Assembly: GCF_900114315.1 (NCBI RefSeq)
Contig: NZ_FOSQ01000002.1
Span: forward strand, 1 to 64,000
DNA: 64,000 nt
Source of the DNA: Falsiroseomonas stagni DSM 19981
GTDB taxonomy: Bacteria; Pseudomonadota; Alphaproteobacteria; Acetobacterales; Acetobacteraceae
Direction of reading: 5' to 3'
Shown here: one piece after another, positions 7,487-17,940 of the stretch
How the letters are laid out: the number at the start of each line of letters is the position of its first letter
Numbering within the stretch: position 1 is the stretch's first letter
The notes under the pieces: model-generated
Database searches by the model: none
Told to the model about the DNA's origin: nothing
Seen by the model: the letters and a program-made list of their open reading frames with translations, nothing else
Program-made: the position numbers and the translations under genes

Positions 7487-7611
7487 TCATTGCCGCGCCG
7501 GATGGTGCCGGCCGCCACCATCACCCGGATGGATGGGCCGTATCCGGCACCCCGATTGGACCCCGCGCGGCGCGGCGCCCATCTTCCGGACCACGGAGAA
7601 GGAACAGCCCG

Positions 7612-8130
7612 ATGTCCGCCACCACCCTGGAACAGCCCGCCACCGCCGCCTACGCCGCCGATCCCGGCCTGAGGATCGGCCATGTCCACCTGAAGGTCGC
7701 CGACCTGGAACGGGGCCTCGCCTTCTGGCGGGACATCATCGGCCTGCAGGTGATGCAGCGCATGGGGGACCAGGCGGTGTTCCTCTCCGCCGGCGGCTAT
7801 CACCACCACATCGCCCTCAACACCTGGGAGAGCGCCGGCGGCAGCCCGCCCGGCTTCGGCACAACGGGCCTCTACCATGTCGCGCTGCTCTACCCCGATC
7901 GGCCGTCCCTGGCGCGGGCGCTGAAGGCGCTGGTGCAGGCGGGGTATCCGCTGGAGGGGGCCTCCGACCATGGCGTGTCGGAAGCGCTCTATCTGCGCGA
8001 CCCCGACGGCAATGGCGTGGAACTCTACCGCGACCGCGACCGCGCCGACTGGCCCTTCGACGCGCATGGCAAGCTGGCCATGGTGACGAAGCGGCTGGAC
8101 CTGCGGGCGCTGCTGGCGGAGGCGGGCTAA
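7612..8130 (+). CDS. VOC-family (glyoxalase/extradiol dioxygenase-like) enzyme
   Basis: A 172-residue single-chain vicinal-oxygen-chelate protein, similar to CatE-type catechol-2,3-dioxygenase-like proteins. Two beta-alpha-beta-beta-beta modules are visible: GHVHLKVADLERGLAFWRDI and LYHVALLYPDR, ending in the C-terminal DPDGNGVELYRDR. Likely metal ligands are His26, His89 and Glu137, the usual two-His-one-carboxylate set. A GAGAAGGAA ribosome site precedes the ATG. The stop overlaps the end of the convergent MFS gene by four bases. The substrate cannot be told from sequence; a role in aromatic catabolism fits the pca genes elsewhere in the window but is inference. Confidence 0.8.
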   Translation: MSATTLEQPATAAYAADPGLRIGHVHLKVADLERGLAFWRDIIGLQVMQRMGDQAVFLSAGGYHHHIALNTWESAGGSPPGFGTTGLYHVALLYPDRPSLARALKALVQAGYPLEGASDHGVSEALYLRDPDGNGVELYRDRDRADWPFDAHGKLAMVTKRLDLRALLAEAG

Positions 8131-9236
8131 CGCCGCAGCGCGTGCAGCGACGACGCCACCAGCACCGCCGCGGCGCCGAGGTAGAGGAACACCGCCGGCA
8201 CCAGCGGCAGCAGGATGCCGGCGGCGAGCGGCCCGATCCCCGCGCCGATATCCCGCCAGGTCGCCATCCGCGCCAGCGCCGCCACCCGCTCCTCCGGCGG
8301 CGCTCGGCTGGCGGCCACCGGGGCCGGCAGCGGCTGCAGCAGCCCGCGCAGCCCCACCACCATCAGGCTGCCGACCCAGAGCCACCCCGCGCCGATCACC
8401 GCCAGCCCGGCGGCGGAGGCCAAAGTCACCACCAGCAGCACCCGCGCCGCGCCGAAACGCTCCGCCAGGCGCCCGGCGGGCGGGCCGAGCAGCACCTCCG
8501 CCAGGTAGCGCGCGGCCAGGGCGCCGCCGGCAGCCAGCGCCGCGCCCTCCGGCATCGCCTGCGCCGCCAGGAAGGCCAGGCCCAGCACGAACAACCCATC
8601 CAGCGCGAAGCCCTGCACGAAGGACCAGACATCCAGCGACCGTGGCAGCGCGAAGCGCGGCCCGCCGGCGGATAGCCTCACCGCCTCCCCGTCCGGCAGC
8701 CGCCAGGCGAAGACCAGCCCCAGCAGCGACACCGCGCCCAGGCACAGGAACACCACCCGCGGCCCCGCGACCTCCGCCAGCACCGCCCCCGCCAGCAGGC
8801 CGATCATCGGCCCCGCCGCGATGATGCCGCGCGACGCCCCGCTGCGCCGCGACGCACCCGTGGGTTCCGCCGTCGCCAGCGCCTGGGTCGCGATGTTCAT
8901 GGCCGCGAAAGCGAGGCCCCAGAGGAGGCGGGCCGGCAGCAGCCACCACACGCCAGGCAGCACCGCATAGCCCGTGGTGGCGCAGGCCGCCGCCAGCACC
9001 GCCACCACGCAGGCGCGGCGGGGGCCGAAGACCTCATACCCCCGCGCCACCCAGCCATAGCCGAGGATGCGCACCAGCCGGTTCGCCGCCAGCAGCAGCC
9101 CGGCCTCCGCGAGCGACACGCCAAAGACGGCGGCATGCAGCGGCAGCAGCAGGTAGAGCACCGTATCCCCCGGCAGCGTCATCGCCAGGACCAGGGAGGC
9201 ATCGCGGGAGGCGCGGTCCGCCTCCGCGCGCGTCAT
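8127..9236 (-). CDS. Major facilitator superfamily transporter
   Basis: A 369-residue, very hydrophobic protein with about 11-12 membrane helices. Typical MFS features are the loop after helix 2 (NRLVRILGYGWVARG), a central charged loop (WRLPDGEAVRLSAGG) and alanine/glycine/leucine-rich helices. Its ATG overlaps the stop of the upstream acetyltransferase gene (ATGA at 9233-9236), indicating translational coupling, so the pair may detoxify and export the same compound. The substrate is unknown; proton-coupled efflux is the usual mechanism. Confidence 0.82.
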   Translation of the reverse strand: MTRAEADRASRDASLVLAMTLPGDTVLYLLLPLHAAVFGVSLAEAGLLLAANRLVRILGYGWVARGYEVFGPRRACVVAVLAAACATTGYAVLPGVWWLLPARLLWGLAFAAMNIATQALATAEPTGASRRSGASRGIIAAGPMIGLLAGAVLAEVAGPRVVFLCLGAVSLLGLVFAWRLPDGEAVRLSAGGPRFALPRSLDVWSFVQGFALDGLFVLGLAFLAAQAMPEGAALAAGGALAARYLAEVLLGPPAGRLAERFGAARVLLVVTLASAAGLAVIGAGWLWVGSLMVVGLRGLLQPLPAPVAASRAPPEERVAALARMATWRDIGAGIGPLAAGILLPLVPAVFLYLGAAAVLVASSLHALRR

Positions 9237-9760
9237 GGCGCGGGGGCGGTGGCAGCCCCCTCCCCCAGCGGCCGGGTCATCAGCACGCTGTCCACCCAGC
9301 GCCCATGCTTCCAGCCCACGGCCGGCAGCATCCCCGCGGGCGCGAAGCCCGCGCGGCGATGCAGCCCGATCGAGGCCGCGTTCCCGCTATCCCCGATCAC
9401 CGCCACCATCAGCCGGAAGCCCCGCGCCGTGCAGGCGCCCACCAGCGCATCCAGCAGCGCGGCGCCGACACCCCCGCGCCCCGCGCCGGGCGCGACATAG
9501 ATGCTGTTCTCCACCGCGAAGCGATAGGCCGGGCGGGTGCGGTAGGCGCTGGCATAGGCGTAGCCGAGCACAAGGCCATCGGCCGATTCGGCCAGGAGGT
9601 AGGGATAGCCGCCCTCCAGCACCGCCTGGCGCCGCCGCGCCATCTCCTCCGGCTCCGGCGGCGTCAGCTCGAAGCTGGCCAGCCCATGGCTCACCCAGTG
9701 GCCGTAGATCGCGGCGATGGCGGGGATGTCGTCGTCTCGGCAGTCACGGATCGTCACCAT
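9233..9760 (-). CDS. GNAT N-acetyltransferase, phosphinothricin acetyltransferase-like
   Basis: A 175-residue acetyl-CoA-dependent acyltransferase. The N-terminus IRDCRDDDIPAIAAIYGHWV, the SFELTPPEPEEM segment, the acetyl-CoA loop APGAGRGGVGAALL (a Q/RxxGxG/A-type motif) and IGDSGNAASIGLHRRAGF match the PAT/Bar-like GNAT subgroup, which acetylates phosphinothricin or methionine sulfoximine and related amines. It lies upstream of and overlaps the MFS gene. It is separated from purA, transcribed in the same direction, by a strong hairpin, so it is probably transcribed independently. The actual substrate is unknown. Confidence 0.85.
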   Translation of the reverse strand: MVTIRDCRDDDIPAIAAIYGHWVSHGLASFELTPPEPEEMARRRQAVLEGGYPYLLAESADGLVLGYAYASAYRTRPAYRFAVENSIYVAPGAGRGGVGAALLDALVGACTARGFRLMVAVIGDSGNAASIGLHRRAGFAPAGMLPAVGWKHGRWVDSVLMTRPLGEGAATAPAP

Positions 9761-9835
9761 GACCGTATGATGTCAGACGACTCAGCGCCCGACAACCAGA
9801 TGTCTAGATGAATAACCCGTAGCCCGGGGTCCATC

Positions 9836-9859
9836 GGCCCGCCCCGGCAGGGGCGGGCC
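9836..9859 (-). terminator. Perfect 10-bp hairpin downstream of purA
   Basis: GGCCCGCCCC (9836-9845), loop GGCA, GGGGCGGGCC (9850-9859). It lies 12 bases past the purA stop and before the GNAT gene on the same strand. No T-tract follows, so it may slow RNA polymerase or protect the 3' end rather than act as a classical intrinsic terminator. Confidence 0.55.
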
Positions 9860-9871
9860 TGGTCGCTTCCC

Positions 9872-11161
<1,290 letters not shown>

Positions 11162-11213
11162 CGCGCTGTCTCCCTGGCCGGCCCTCGGGCCGGTGCGTGG
11201 TGAGAAGAACTCG

Positions 11214-12350
11214 TCAGACCGGAACCGCGTCGCCCGCTGCGTTCATCGCATGGGTGCAGCGCAGGCTGTCCGGCGTATCGCCGGACGACAGCTGCGCCAC
11301 CGTGGCAAAGCCCTGCGCCCGCAGCGCCGCCGCCAGGGCGCCATCGGCACCGGCGGGGATGAAGACGCGCCGACGCGGCGGGGCCGCCGCGACCGCCCGC
11401 AGCATGGCATCGGGGTAGAGCGTCATGCCCGTGGCCGGTTCCTCCCCGGACAGGTAGCGGCCGCCGCGCGCCAGCTCCCCGGTCAGGCCCTCGCCGAAGA
11501 TCGTGAAGGCGACGCCGGTGTGGTAGCGGAAGCCGCGGAACTCCACGGGATCCAGCGTGATGCGCAGCCCCGGCGCGCGGGCGCGCAGCGCCACCACGAT
11601 CGCCGCCGCATTGTCGGCGATGGCGCGCGCCGCCGGCGGCAGGTCCGCGGCCGCCAGCGCCGCCAGCGCGCCATCCACCGGCCCGGCGGAGGCCAGCAGC
11701 GCCGGCAGCAGCAGCGCCGCGCCGCCGCCCGCTTCCGCCCGCGCGGTCACAGCGGCCATGTCCTTGCGGTCCAGCGCCCGCGCCAGGCGGCGCCGGTCCT
11801 CGCCCTCCACCCCCGCCGCATCCAGCAGCGCGGGCGCCAGGCGCGGCAGCGTGATATCGAGCGACGCGCCGGTGATGCCGACCGCCGCCAGCGCTTCCGC
11901 CGCCACCGCCGCCACTTCCGCATCGGCTTCCGCGCTGTCCGCGCCGATCAGCTCGATCCCCGCCTGGGGCAGCTGCCGCGCCGGGGCCAGCTGCGTGCCA
12001 TGCACCCGCAGCACCTGCCCGGCATAGGACAGCCGGAGCGGCCGGGCCACGCGGGCCAGGCGCGTCGCGGCGATGCGCGCCACCTGCGGCGTGGTGTCGG
12101 CCCGCAGCCCCATCATCCGGTGGCTCACCGGGTCCATCAGCCGGAAGGTCTGGTCGGCCACCGCGGCGCCGGAACCCGCGAGGAGGCTGTCCTCGAATTC
12201 CAGCAGCGGCGGCTTCACCCGTTCATAGCCGTGCCGCGCGAAGGTCTCCGCCAGCACCTCGACGAGCATGGCCTCGCGCTCCGCCTCGGGCGGCAGCACG
12301 TCGGACAGGCCGGCGGGCAGAAGGGCGGGGTTGGGCGGGTCGTCGGTCAT
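11214..12350 (-). CDS. hisZ: ATP phosphoribosyltransferase regulatory subunit
   Basis: A 378-residue class II histidyl-tRNA-synthetase-like protein without a C-terminal anticodon-binding domain, as in His[20 protein letters not shown] opens the core; motif 2-like [19 protein letters not shown] and [17 protein letters not shown] follow, with [13 protein letters not shown] and ARGGRYL near the C-terminus. HisZ activates the short-form HisG in the first step of histidine biosynthesis. No hisG is in the window. True HisRS would be longer with a complete motif 3 and anticodon domain. It is co-oriented with purA. Confidence 0.92.
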   Translation of the reverse strand: MTDDPPNPALLPAGLSDVLPPEAEREAMLVEVLAETFARHGYERVKPPLLEFEDSLLAGSGAAVADQTFRLMDPVSHRMMGLRADTTPQVARIAATRLARVARPLRLSYAGQVLRVHGTQLAPARQLPQAGIELIGADSAEADAEVAAVAAEALAAVGITGASLDITLPRLAPALLDAAGVEGEDRRRLARALDRKDMAAVTARAEAGGGAALLLPALLASAGPVDGALAALAAADLPPAARAIADNAAAIVVALRARAPGLRITLDPVEFRGFRYHTGVAFTIFGEGLTGELARGGRYLSGEEPATGMTLYPDAMLRAVAAAPPRRRVFIPAGADGALAAALRAQGFATVAQLSSGDTPDSLRCTHAMNAAGDAVPV

Positions 12351-12452
12351 CTGTCTGGGGTGTGATCAGGCGGCGCGTGTGTGGCAGGGGGGGCGCCCCG
12401 CCGCAACCCCTGCCACGCGCATGACCGCCCCCAGGGACGATGAGAGGCTGCC

Positions 12453-12501
12453 AGGGTCCAAACCCCATCATCCGCCTCGGGTCTGATCGGGTTTGGACCC
12501 T
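12453..12501 (-). terminator. 13-bp inverted repeat at the 3' end of the secreted dioxygenase gene
   Basis: AGGGTCCAAACCC (12453-12465) and GGGTTTGGACCCT (12489-12501) are perfect inverted copies 23 bases apart. The right arm runs into the stop codon of the minus-strand dioxygenase gene (12500-12502), placing the stem directly at its transcript end. No T-tract was seen. The AGGGTCC arm recurs in the hairpin at 17909-17930. Confidence 0.55.
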
Positions 12502-13126
12502 AGGCCAGGAAGATGTCGAAATCCGCCCGCAGCCCGCCATCGGCCGGCGCGACCCGCGCCGTCAGCAGCGCCCGCTGGTCATTCGCCATGCGGCGCAGCA
12601 GCGGGTCGGAGTCATTCCCCGGCTCGTTCGGGAAATAGACCTGCGTGGTCAGCGCCGTCCGCCCGGCGGCCGGCTGCGCCCGCAGGTGGATGTGCCGCGT
12701 GCGGCCGGGATAGAGGCCCGGGCGGATGGTGCGGAAGACGTAGCGCCCGGCGCCATCCGCCACCGTGCGGCCGAAGCCCTGGAAGGCCGCGTCGCGCTCG
12801 GCCAGTCGCGCATCCTCGGGGTGCAGGTAGATGCCCTGGTCATCGGCCTGCCAGATCTCCACCCGCGCGCCCGGCAGCGCCGAACCATCCGCGGCGCGGA
12901 CGACGCCTTCCAGCAGCAGCGGCACGCCGCGCGCCGGCCCGGGCTGGCCCGCCACCCGCAGCAGGTCGGCATCCGCATCGGCGGGGATGGCGCGGGGGTA
13001 GTAGGGCCCTTCCATCTGCGAGGGCGTCCGCACCGCCTGGGCGACGGCGGGCCGGCACAGCAGGGCGGGCGCGGCCAGCAGCACGGGGCTGGCCAGGATC
13101 AGGCGGCGGCGGTTCAGAAGGGTCAT
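12500..13126 (-). CDS. Secreted intradiol ring-cleavage dioxygenase-like protein
   Basis: From ATG 13126 the protein has 208 residues with an N-terminal export signal containing twin arginines (LNRRRLILASPVLLAAPALL, processed near AVAQA). The catalytic fold is recognisable: MEGPYYPRAIP, ARVEIWQADDQGIYLHPED, RYVFRTIRPGLYPGRTRHIH, consistent with two Tyr and two His iron ligands. It resembles catechol/protocatechuate intradiol dioxygenases but is exported, unlike PcaGH encoded further right, so it may act on extracellular or periplasmic aromatics, or be a related enzyme of different use. It is divergent from the lipoprotein gene at 13265. A longer upstream frame is not favoured because the signal peptide marks this start. 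Confidence 0.8.
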   Translation of the reverse strand: MTLLNRRRLILASPVLLAAPALLCRPAVAQAVRTPSQMEGPYYPRAIPADADADLLRVAGQPGPARGVPLLLEGVVRAADGSALPGARVEIWQADDQGIYLHPEDARLAERDAAFQGFGRTVADGAGRYVFRTIRPGLYPGRTRHIHLRAQPAAGRTALTTQVYFPNEPGNDSDPLLRRMANDQRALLTARVAPADGGLRADFDIFLA

Positions 13127-13264
13127 GGCGGCATCGTTCCCGGTTGTTGCCGATCGGATAGTCCGCGGCCCCGCTTGAAGGCGAGTGACGAAGCGTGTCC
13201 GAGTTTTGCCTTGGCGCGGCCCCGCCGACCCGCCACTCTGCCCGCGACAGACGGAGACCCCGCC

Positions 13265-13813
13265 ATGCGCGCCAAGACCCTGCGAAGCCTGCCCATCCTG
13301 GCCCTGCTGGCGCTCGGCGCCTGCACCGATCCGGCGGCGCAGCACCTCGGCGGCTATGGCGATTCGGTGCGCGGTGCCGCGATGCACGCGCCCTTCATCC
13401 TGGGCGATACCGCGCTCCTCGCCGGGCAGCCCGCCCGCGCCGCCCGCGCGGCGGTGCAGATGGAGGTGCTGGCCCAGGGCTTCGCCGCCAATCCGATCTA
13501 CAACGCCGACGCCTCCGGCAGCGTGCTGCACGCCACCGCCCTCGGCCGGGCGGAGATGCGCCGCGCACTGGGCATCGCGCCGGATGCGCCGGCCGATCTG
13601 GTGATCGACACGCTGCGGGATGCGGCGGCGGCGCTGGATGCCGGGAGCCCCGCCCGGGCGGAGGCCGCGCTCTCCGGCCCCGCCTATCCCGCCGGCGCGG
13701 CGGCGACGCTGGCGCGCCTCAACCGCCTGCCCTACCTGCCCCGCGTGGCGGAAGCCGCCGGCGCCGCCTGGCAGGAGGTGCGGCGCCGGGACGGCTTCGG
13801 CCGGCGAGGGTAA
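13265..13813 (+). CDS. Putative lipoprotein, unknown function
   Basis: A 182-residue protein with a lipoprotein signal: MRAKTLRSLPILALLALGAC, with the lipid-attachment Cys at position 20. The mature part is alanine-rich and mostly helical by composition, with no domain I can name. The ATG follows an AGACGGAGACCCC ribosome site. It is divergent from the secreted dioxygenase and convergent with serA, the latter across a 165-bp palindromic element. Codon use is like the backbone. Homologues appear limited to close relatives as far as I can recall, which is weak evidence. Confidence 0.7.
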   Translation: MRAKTLRSLPILALLALGACTDPAAQHLGGYGDSVRGAAMHAPFILGDTALLAGQPARAARAAVQMEVLAQGFAANPIYNADASGSVLHATALGRAEMRRALGIAPDAPADLVIDTLRDAAAALDAGSPARAEAALSGPAYPAGAAATLARLNRLPYLPRVAEAAGAAWQEVRRRDGFGRRG

Positions 13814-13819
13814 CGCTTC

Positions 13820-13984
13820 AGGGCCTGTGGACAGTCAGCCTGCGGGCGCGTTCGGCGGCGCTTTTCCGCGCCTGCGGCGTCAGGCGGCTTGCCGATACCA
13901 AAGGGTATCGGCGGCGCCACCTTCCTTGCAGGCCCGAAAAATCCCTCGCCGCCCTCATCCCGGGGCTAACTGCCCACAGGCCCT
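13820..13984. terminator. 165-bp imperfect palindrome between convergent genes
   Basis: Outer arms AGGGCCTGTGG (13820-13830) and CCACAGGCCCT (13974-13984) are perfect inverted repeats. The centre is a 9-bp hairpin GCCGATACC-AAAG-GGTATCGGC (13891-13912). Between them the arms stay partly complementary (CAGTCAGCC with GGCTAACTG, and a GCCTGC with GCAGGC pair). It fills the space between the lipoprotein gene and serA and overlaps the serA stop, so it should work as a bidirectional terminator. It could also be a dispersed repeat element. Confidence 0.6.
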
Positions 13985-15575
13985 AGAACGCCAGCGGCAC
14001 CGCGCGGACCACCAGCGGCAGCCCGCGCACCGTCGCCAGCACGGCATCGGGCACCGGCCCGTCCAGCCCCACCAGGCAGATCGCATCCCCGCCCGGCTTG
14101 TCGCGGCCCAGGTGGAAGGTGGCGATGTTGATGCCCGCTTCCGCCAGCGTCGTGCCGAAATGGCCGATGAAGCCGGGGCGGTCCTGGTTGGTGACGTAGA
14201 GCATGTGCGGCGCGAAATCGGCCTCCACCGCAATGCCCTTGATCTCCACCAGGCGCGGCCTGCCGGTGCCGACGAGCGTGCCCGCGACGCTGCGGGACCA
14301 TTCATCCGTCACCAGCGTGACGCGCAGCAACGTCGCGTAGTCGCCGCTGCGTTCCAGCACCGTCTCCGCGACCTCGATCCCCCGCTCCTTCGCCAGGGCC
14401 GGTGCATTGACCATGTTCACCGCGCCCATCATCGGCGCCAGCACGCCGGCCAGCGCCGCCGCCGTCAGCGGCTTCTGGTTCAGCTCCGCCGCCGCGCCCT
14501 CGTATTCCACGCGGATCGCCTTCACCTCATCGCCCACATGGGCGGTGAGCTGCCCGGCCAGCGCGCCCAACTGCCGCGCGAGTTCCATGTAGGGGCGCAG
14601 CCGCGGCGCTTCCTCCGCCGTCACGCTCGGCATGTTGATGGCGTTGGAGACGGCGCCGGAGAGCAGGAAGTCGCTCATCTGCTCCGCGACCTGCAGCGCC
14701 ACATTCTCCTGCGCCTCCGCCGTCGCGGCGCCGAGATGCGGCGTGCAGACCACATTCTCCAGCGTGAACAGCGGGCTGTCCGTCGCCGGCTCCACCTCGA
14801 ACACATCAAGCGCGGCGCCGGCCAGGTGGCCCGACTTCAACGCGTCATGCAGCGCCGCCTCATCCAGCAACCCGCCGCGGGCGCAGTTGATGATCCGCGC
14901 GCCCTTCTTCAGCGCGAAGATCCGATCCCGGTTCAGGATGTTCTTCGTCTGCTCGGTATAGGGCGCGTGGATCGTCACGATGTCCGCGCGCGCCACCAGC
15001 GCATCGAGGTCCACCTTCTCCACCCCGATCTCCAGCGCCCGCTTCTCCGACAGGAAGGGGTCGAAGGCGATGACCTTCATGTGCAGGCCATTGGCGCGGC
15101 TGGCGACGATGGAGCCGATATTGCCCGCGCCGATCAGCCCGAGCGTCTTGCCCGTCAGCTCCACGCCCATGAAGCGGTTCTTCTCCCACTTCCCCGCCTT
15201 GGTGGAGGCGCTGGCCTCCGGCAGCTGGCGGGCGAGGGCGAACATCATCGCGATGGCGTGTTCCGCCGTGGTGATGGCGTTGCCATGCGGCGTGTTCATC
15301 ACGACAACGCCGCGCGCGGTCGCGCTCGACACATCGACATTGTCCACGCCGATGCCCGCGCGGCCCACGACCTTGAGGCGCGGCGCGGCGTCCAGCACTT
15401 CCCGCGTCACCTTGGTCGCGCTGCGCACGGCGAGGCCGTCATACTGCCCGATGATCTCCCGCAATTCGGCGGGCTTCAGGCCGGGCTTGAAATCGACCTC
15501 GATGCCGCGGGACTGGAAGATCGCGATGGAGGCCGGCGACAGCTTGTCGGAGATGAGAACCTTCGGCGCCGACAT
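13983..15575 (-). CDS. serA: D-3-phosphoglycerate dehydrogenase
   Basis: Oxidises 3-phosphoglycerate to 3-phosphohydroxypyruvate, the first step of serine synthesis. From ATG 15575 the protein has 530 residues, the long SerA form. Features: substrate-binding GRAGIGVDNVD, NAD-binding GLIGAGNIGSIVASRA, catalytic NCARGGLLDE (Arg) and TPHLGAAT (His), an intervening ASB domain, and a C-terminal ACT domain (MLYVTNQDRPGFIGHFGTTL) for possible serine feedback. It follows serC with an ATGA overlap at 15574-15577, so the two enzymes are translationally coupled. Its 3' end runs into the large palindrome. Confidence 0.96.
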   Translation of the reverse strand: MSAPKVLISDKLSPASIAIFQSRGIEVDFKPGLKPAELREIIGQYDGLAVRSATKVTREVLDAAPRLKVVGRAGIGVDNVDVSSATARGVVVMNTPHGNAITTAEHAIAMMFALARQLPEASASTKAGKWEKNRFMGVELTGKTLGLIGAGNIGSIVASRANGLHMKVIAFDPFLSEKRALEIGVEKVDLDALVARADIVTIHAPYTEQTKNILNRDRIFALKKGARIINCARGGLLDEAALHDALKSGHLAGAALDVFEVEPATDSPLFTLENVVCTPHLGAATAEAQENVALQVAEQMSDFLLSGAVSNAINMPSVTAEEAPRLRPYMELARQLGALAGQLTAHVGDEVKAIRVEYEGAAAELNQKPLTAAALAGVLAPMMGAVNMVNAPALAKERGIEVAETVLERSGDYATLLRVTLVTDEWSRSVAGTLVGTGRPRLVEIKGIAVEADFAPHMLYVTNQDRPGFIGHFGTTLAEAGINIATFHLGRDKPGGDAICLVGLDGPVPDAVLATVRGLPLVVRAVPLAF

Positions 15576-16747
15576 CAGGCGGCCGCCTTCTTGTGCTCGG
15601 CCGCAACCTGCGCGAAGCCCCAATCCAGCCACGGGAGCAGCGCCACGATGTCGCTGGTCTCGACGGTTGCGCCCCCCCAGATGCGGAGGCCCGGAGGCGC
15701 ATCGCGATAATTCGCCGCGTCGAGAGCCACGCCCTCCTTCTCCAGAACCGAAGAAAACTTCTTCGCCGCCGCCGCCTGCCCTTCGGCATCCAGCGCGGTG
15801 AACCAGGGCGCGACGATCTTCAGGCAGATGGAGGTGCAGGACCGCGTCGCGGCGTCATCCGCCAGGAAGGCCGCCCAGTCGCTGGTCGCGACCCAGCCCG
15901 CGATGGCGGCGAGGTTCGCTTCCGACCGCGCGACCAACCCCTTCAGCCCGCCGACGCTTTCGGCCCAGCGCAGGCCATCGATCGCATCCTCCACGCAGAG
16001 CATGGAGGGCGTGTTGATCGTCTCGCCCTTGAAGATGCCCTCGTTGATCTTCCCGTCCTTGGTCATGCGGAAGATCTTCGGCATCGGCCAGGACGGCTTG
16101 TAGGATTCCAGGCGGGCCACGGCGCGGGGCGACAGCGCCAGCATCCCATGCGCGGCCTCGCCACCCAGGACCTTCTGCCAGGACCAGGTCACGACATCCA
16201 GCTTCGACCAGGGCAGTTCCATGGCGAAGGCGGCAGAGGTGGCATCGCAGATCGCCAGCCCCTCGCGGTCATCCGCGATGAAATCGGCATTCGGCAGCCG
16301 CACGCCGCTGGTCGTGCCGTTCCACACGAAGACGAGGTCACGCGCCTTGTCCACCTGCGTCAGGTCCGGCAGCTGCCCATAGCCCGCCGAGATCACGCGC
16401 ACATCGGACAGCTTCAGCTGCTTGGTGACATCCGTCGCCCAGTCCTTGGAGAAGCTTTCCCAGGCCAGGATATCGACGCCCCTCGGCCCCAGCAGCGACC
16501 ACAGCGCCATCTCCACCGCGCCGGTGTCGGACGCGGGCACGATGCCCAGCCGCCAATCCTTCGGCATGCCGAGGATGGCCTTGGACAGGTCGATGGTCTC
16601 GGCGAGCTTCGCCTTCGGGTCCTTGGCGCGGTGGCTGCGCCCGAGCAGCGCGCCTTCCAGCGCGGCCAGCGACCAGCCGGGGCGCTTGGCGCAGGGACCA
16701 GAGGAGAAACGGGGGTTCGACGGACGGATGTCCGGCTTGGTGCTCAT
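15575..16747 (-). CDS. serC: Phosphoserine aminotransferase
   Basis: Transfers an amino group from glutamate to phosphohydroxypyruvate, the second step of serine synthesis. The 390-residue protein belongs to the class V PLP enzymes in the alphaproteobacterial SerC form: [19 protein letters not shown] at the N-terminus, and [20 protein letters not shown] holding the PLP-binding Lys. The start at 16747 has a GGGAGCC-type ribosome site. It is the first gene of the serC-serA unit and is divergent from a Bug receptor gene across 151 bases in which I see no clear operator. Confidence 0.94.
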   Translation of the reverse strand: MSTKPDIRPSNPRFSSGPCAKRPGWSLAALEGALLGRSHRAKDPKAKLAETIDLSKAILGMPKDWRLGIVPASDTGAVEMALWSLLGPRGVDILAWESFSKDWATDVTKQLKLSDVRVISAGYGQLPDLTQVDKARDLVFVWNGTTSGVRLPNADFIADDREGLAICDATSAAFAMELPWSKLDVVTWSWQKVLGGEAAHGMLALSPRAVARLESYKPSWPMPKIFRMTKDGKINEGIFKGETINTPSMLCVEDAIDGLRWAESVGGLKGLVARSEANLAAIAGWVATSDWAAFLADDAATRSCTSICLKIVAPWFTALDAEGQAAAAKKFSSVLEKEGVALDAANYRDAPPGLRIWGGATVETSDIVALLPWLDWGFAQVAAEHKKAAA

Positions 16748-16898
16748 GGCGGTGGCTCCCTTCCAGAAGCGAATGCGCCCCGGTGGGGGGGCGTGGCCCG
16801 CCGCGAGAGTTAGTCCCGTCGCACGCGCCCCGCAAGCCGCCCCTCGCTTGCCCACTTCTTGCATGGCAGTCTGGCGTCGCTGAACCGGAGCCCCGCCC

Positions 16899-17867
16899 AT
16901 GCCTCGCCTGACCCGCCGCGCCGCCCTGGCCCTGCCCGCGATCCTCGCAGCCCCGCTCGCCGCGCGGGCACAGTCGCGGACCATCACCCTGATCTGCCCC
17001 TTCGGCCCCGGCACCAATGTGGACCAGATCGCGCGCCTGATCGCGCCGGAGATCGGCAGCCGCCTGGAACGCCAGGTGGTGGTGGAGAATGTGACCGGCG
17101 CGGGCGGCACCATCGCCACCGAACGCGCCGCCCGCGCCACCCCCGATGGCACCACGCTGCTGATCGGGGTCGAGAGCACGATCAACGTCGCGCAGCTCGT
17201 CACCCCCTCCACCACCCGCTATGATGGGCTGCGCGACTTCGCGCCGATCCACATGATCGCGACGCTGCCCCTGCTGCTCATCGGCCGCCCCAACCTGCCC
17301 GCGAGTTTCGCGGAGCTGATCGCGATGAGCGCCTCCCGCCCCGCGCCCTTCAGCTTCGGCAGCTCCGGCACCGGCACGTCCCTGCACCTGTTCGGCGAAT
17401 TGCTGGTGCAGCGCGCGGGCCTCAAGATGGAACACGTGCCCTACCGCATGGGCGCGCAGATGCTGACGGATGTGATGAGCGGCCAGCTCGACCTCGCCAT
17501 CAGCACGCTGACCAGCAGCGCGCCCATGGTGCGGGACGACAAGGTGCGCGCCTGGGGCGTGTCCTCCCCCGCACGGCACCCCTTCCTGCCCGATATGCCG
17601 ACCTTCGCGGAACAGCCGCAGACGGCCGGGATGTCCATGGAAGTGTGGCAGGCGCTCTTCGCCCCCGCGCGCACGGACCCCGCCTTCGTGGCGCGCGTCT
17701 CCGCCGCCGCCGCGGCCGCGATGGCGACACCGGACCTCCAGCGCCGCATCCGTGACATCGGGCAGACGCCGAGCACGCTGACCGGCGATGCGCTCAACAC
17801 CTTCCTGCGGGAAGAAAGCGCGCGCTACGAGGCGCTGGTGAAGGCGGCGAATATTCAGCCTCAATGA
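16899..17867 (+). CDS. Bug/TctC-family tripartite tricarboxylate transporter receptor
   Basis: A 322-residue periplasmic substrate-binding protein. The signal peptide ([22 protein letters not shown]) precedes [20 protein letters not shown], the family's first substrate loop, and [19 protein letters not shown]. The middle [19 protein letters not shown] and [20 protein letters not shown] are also diagnostic. These proteins bind carboxylates such as citrate, nicotinate or aspartate, but no TctA/TctB membrane genes are adjacent, so this is an orphan receptor. It is convergent with the beta-propeller gene across a hairpin. Confidence 0.92.
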   Translation: MPRLTRRAALALPAILAAPLAARAQSRTITLICPFGPGTNVDQIARLIAPEIGSRLERQVVVENVTGAGGTIATERAARATPDGTTLLIGVESTINVAQLVTPSTTRYDGLRDFAPIHMIATLPLLLIGRPNLPASFAELIAMSASRPAPFSFGSSGTGTSLHLFGELLVQRAGLKMEHVPYRMGAQMLTDVMSGQLDLAISTLTSSAPMVRDDKVRAWGVSSPARHPFLPDMPTFAEQPQTAGMSMEVWQALFAPARTDPAFVARVSAAAAAAMATPDLQRRIRDIGQTPSTLTGDALNTFLREESARYEALVKAANIQPQ

Positions 17868-17908
17868 GTGGCCCGGGGGGAGCGCCGCTCCCCCCGATAC
17901 CCCCCACG

Positions 17909-17930
17909 CCAGGGTCCGACGGGACCCTGG
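17909..17930. terminator. 9-bp hairpin between convergent genes
   Basis: CCAGGGTCC (17909-17917), loop GACG, GGACCCTGG (17922-17930). It lies between the Bug receptor stop and the end of the minus-strand beta-propeller gene, suiting a bidirectional terminator. Its arm shares AGGGTCC with the inverted repeat at 12453-12501. Confidence 0.6.
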
Positions 17931-17940
17931 ACCGCGGGGT

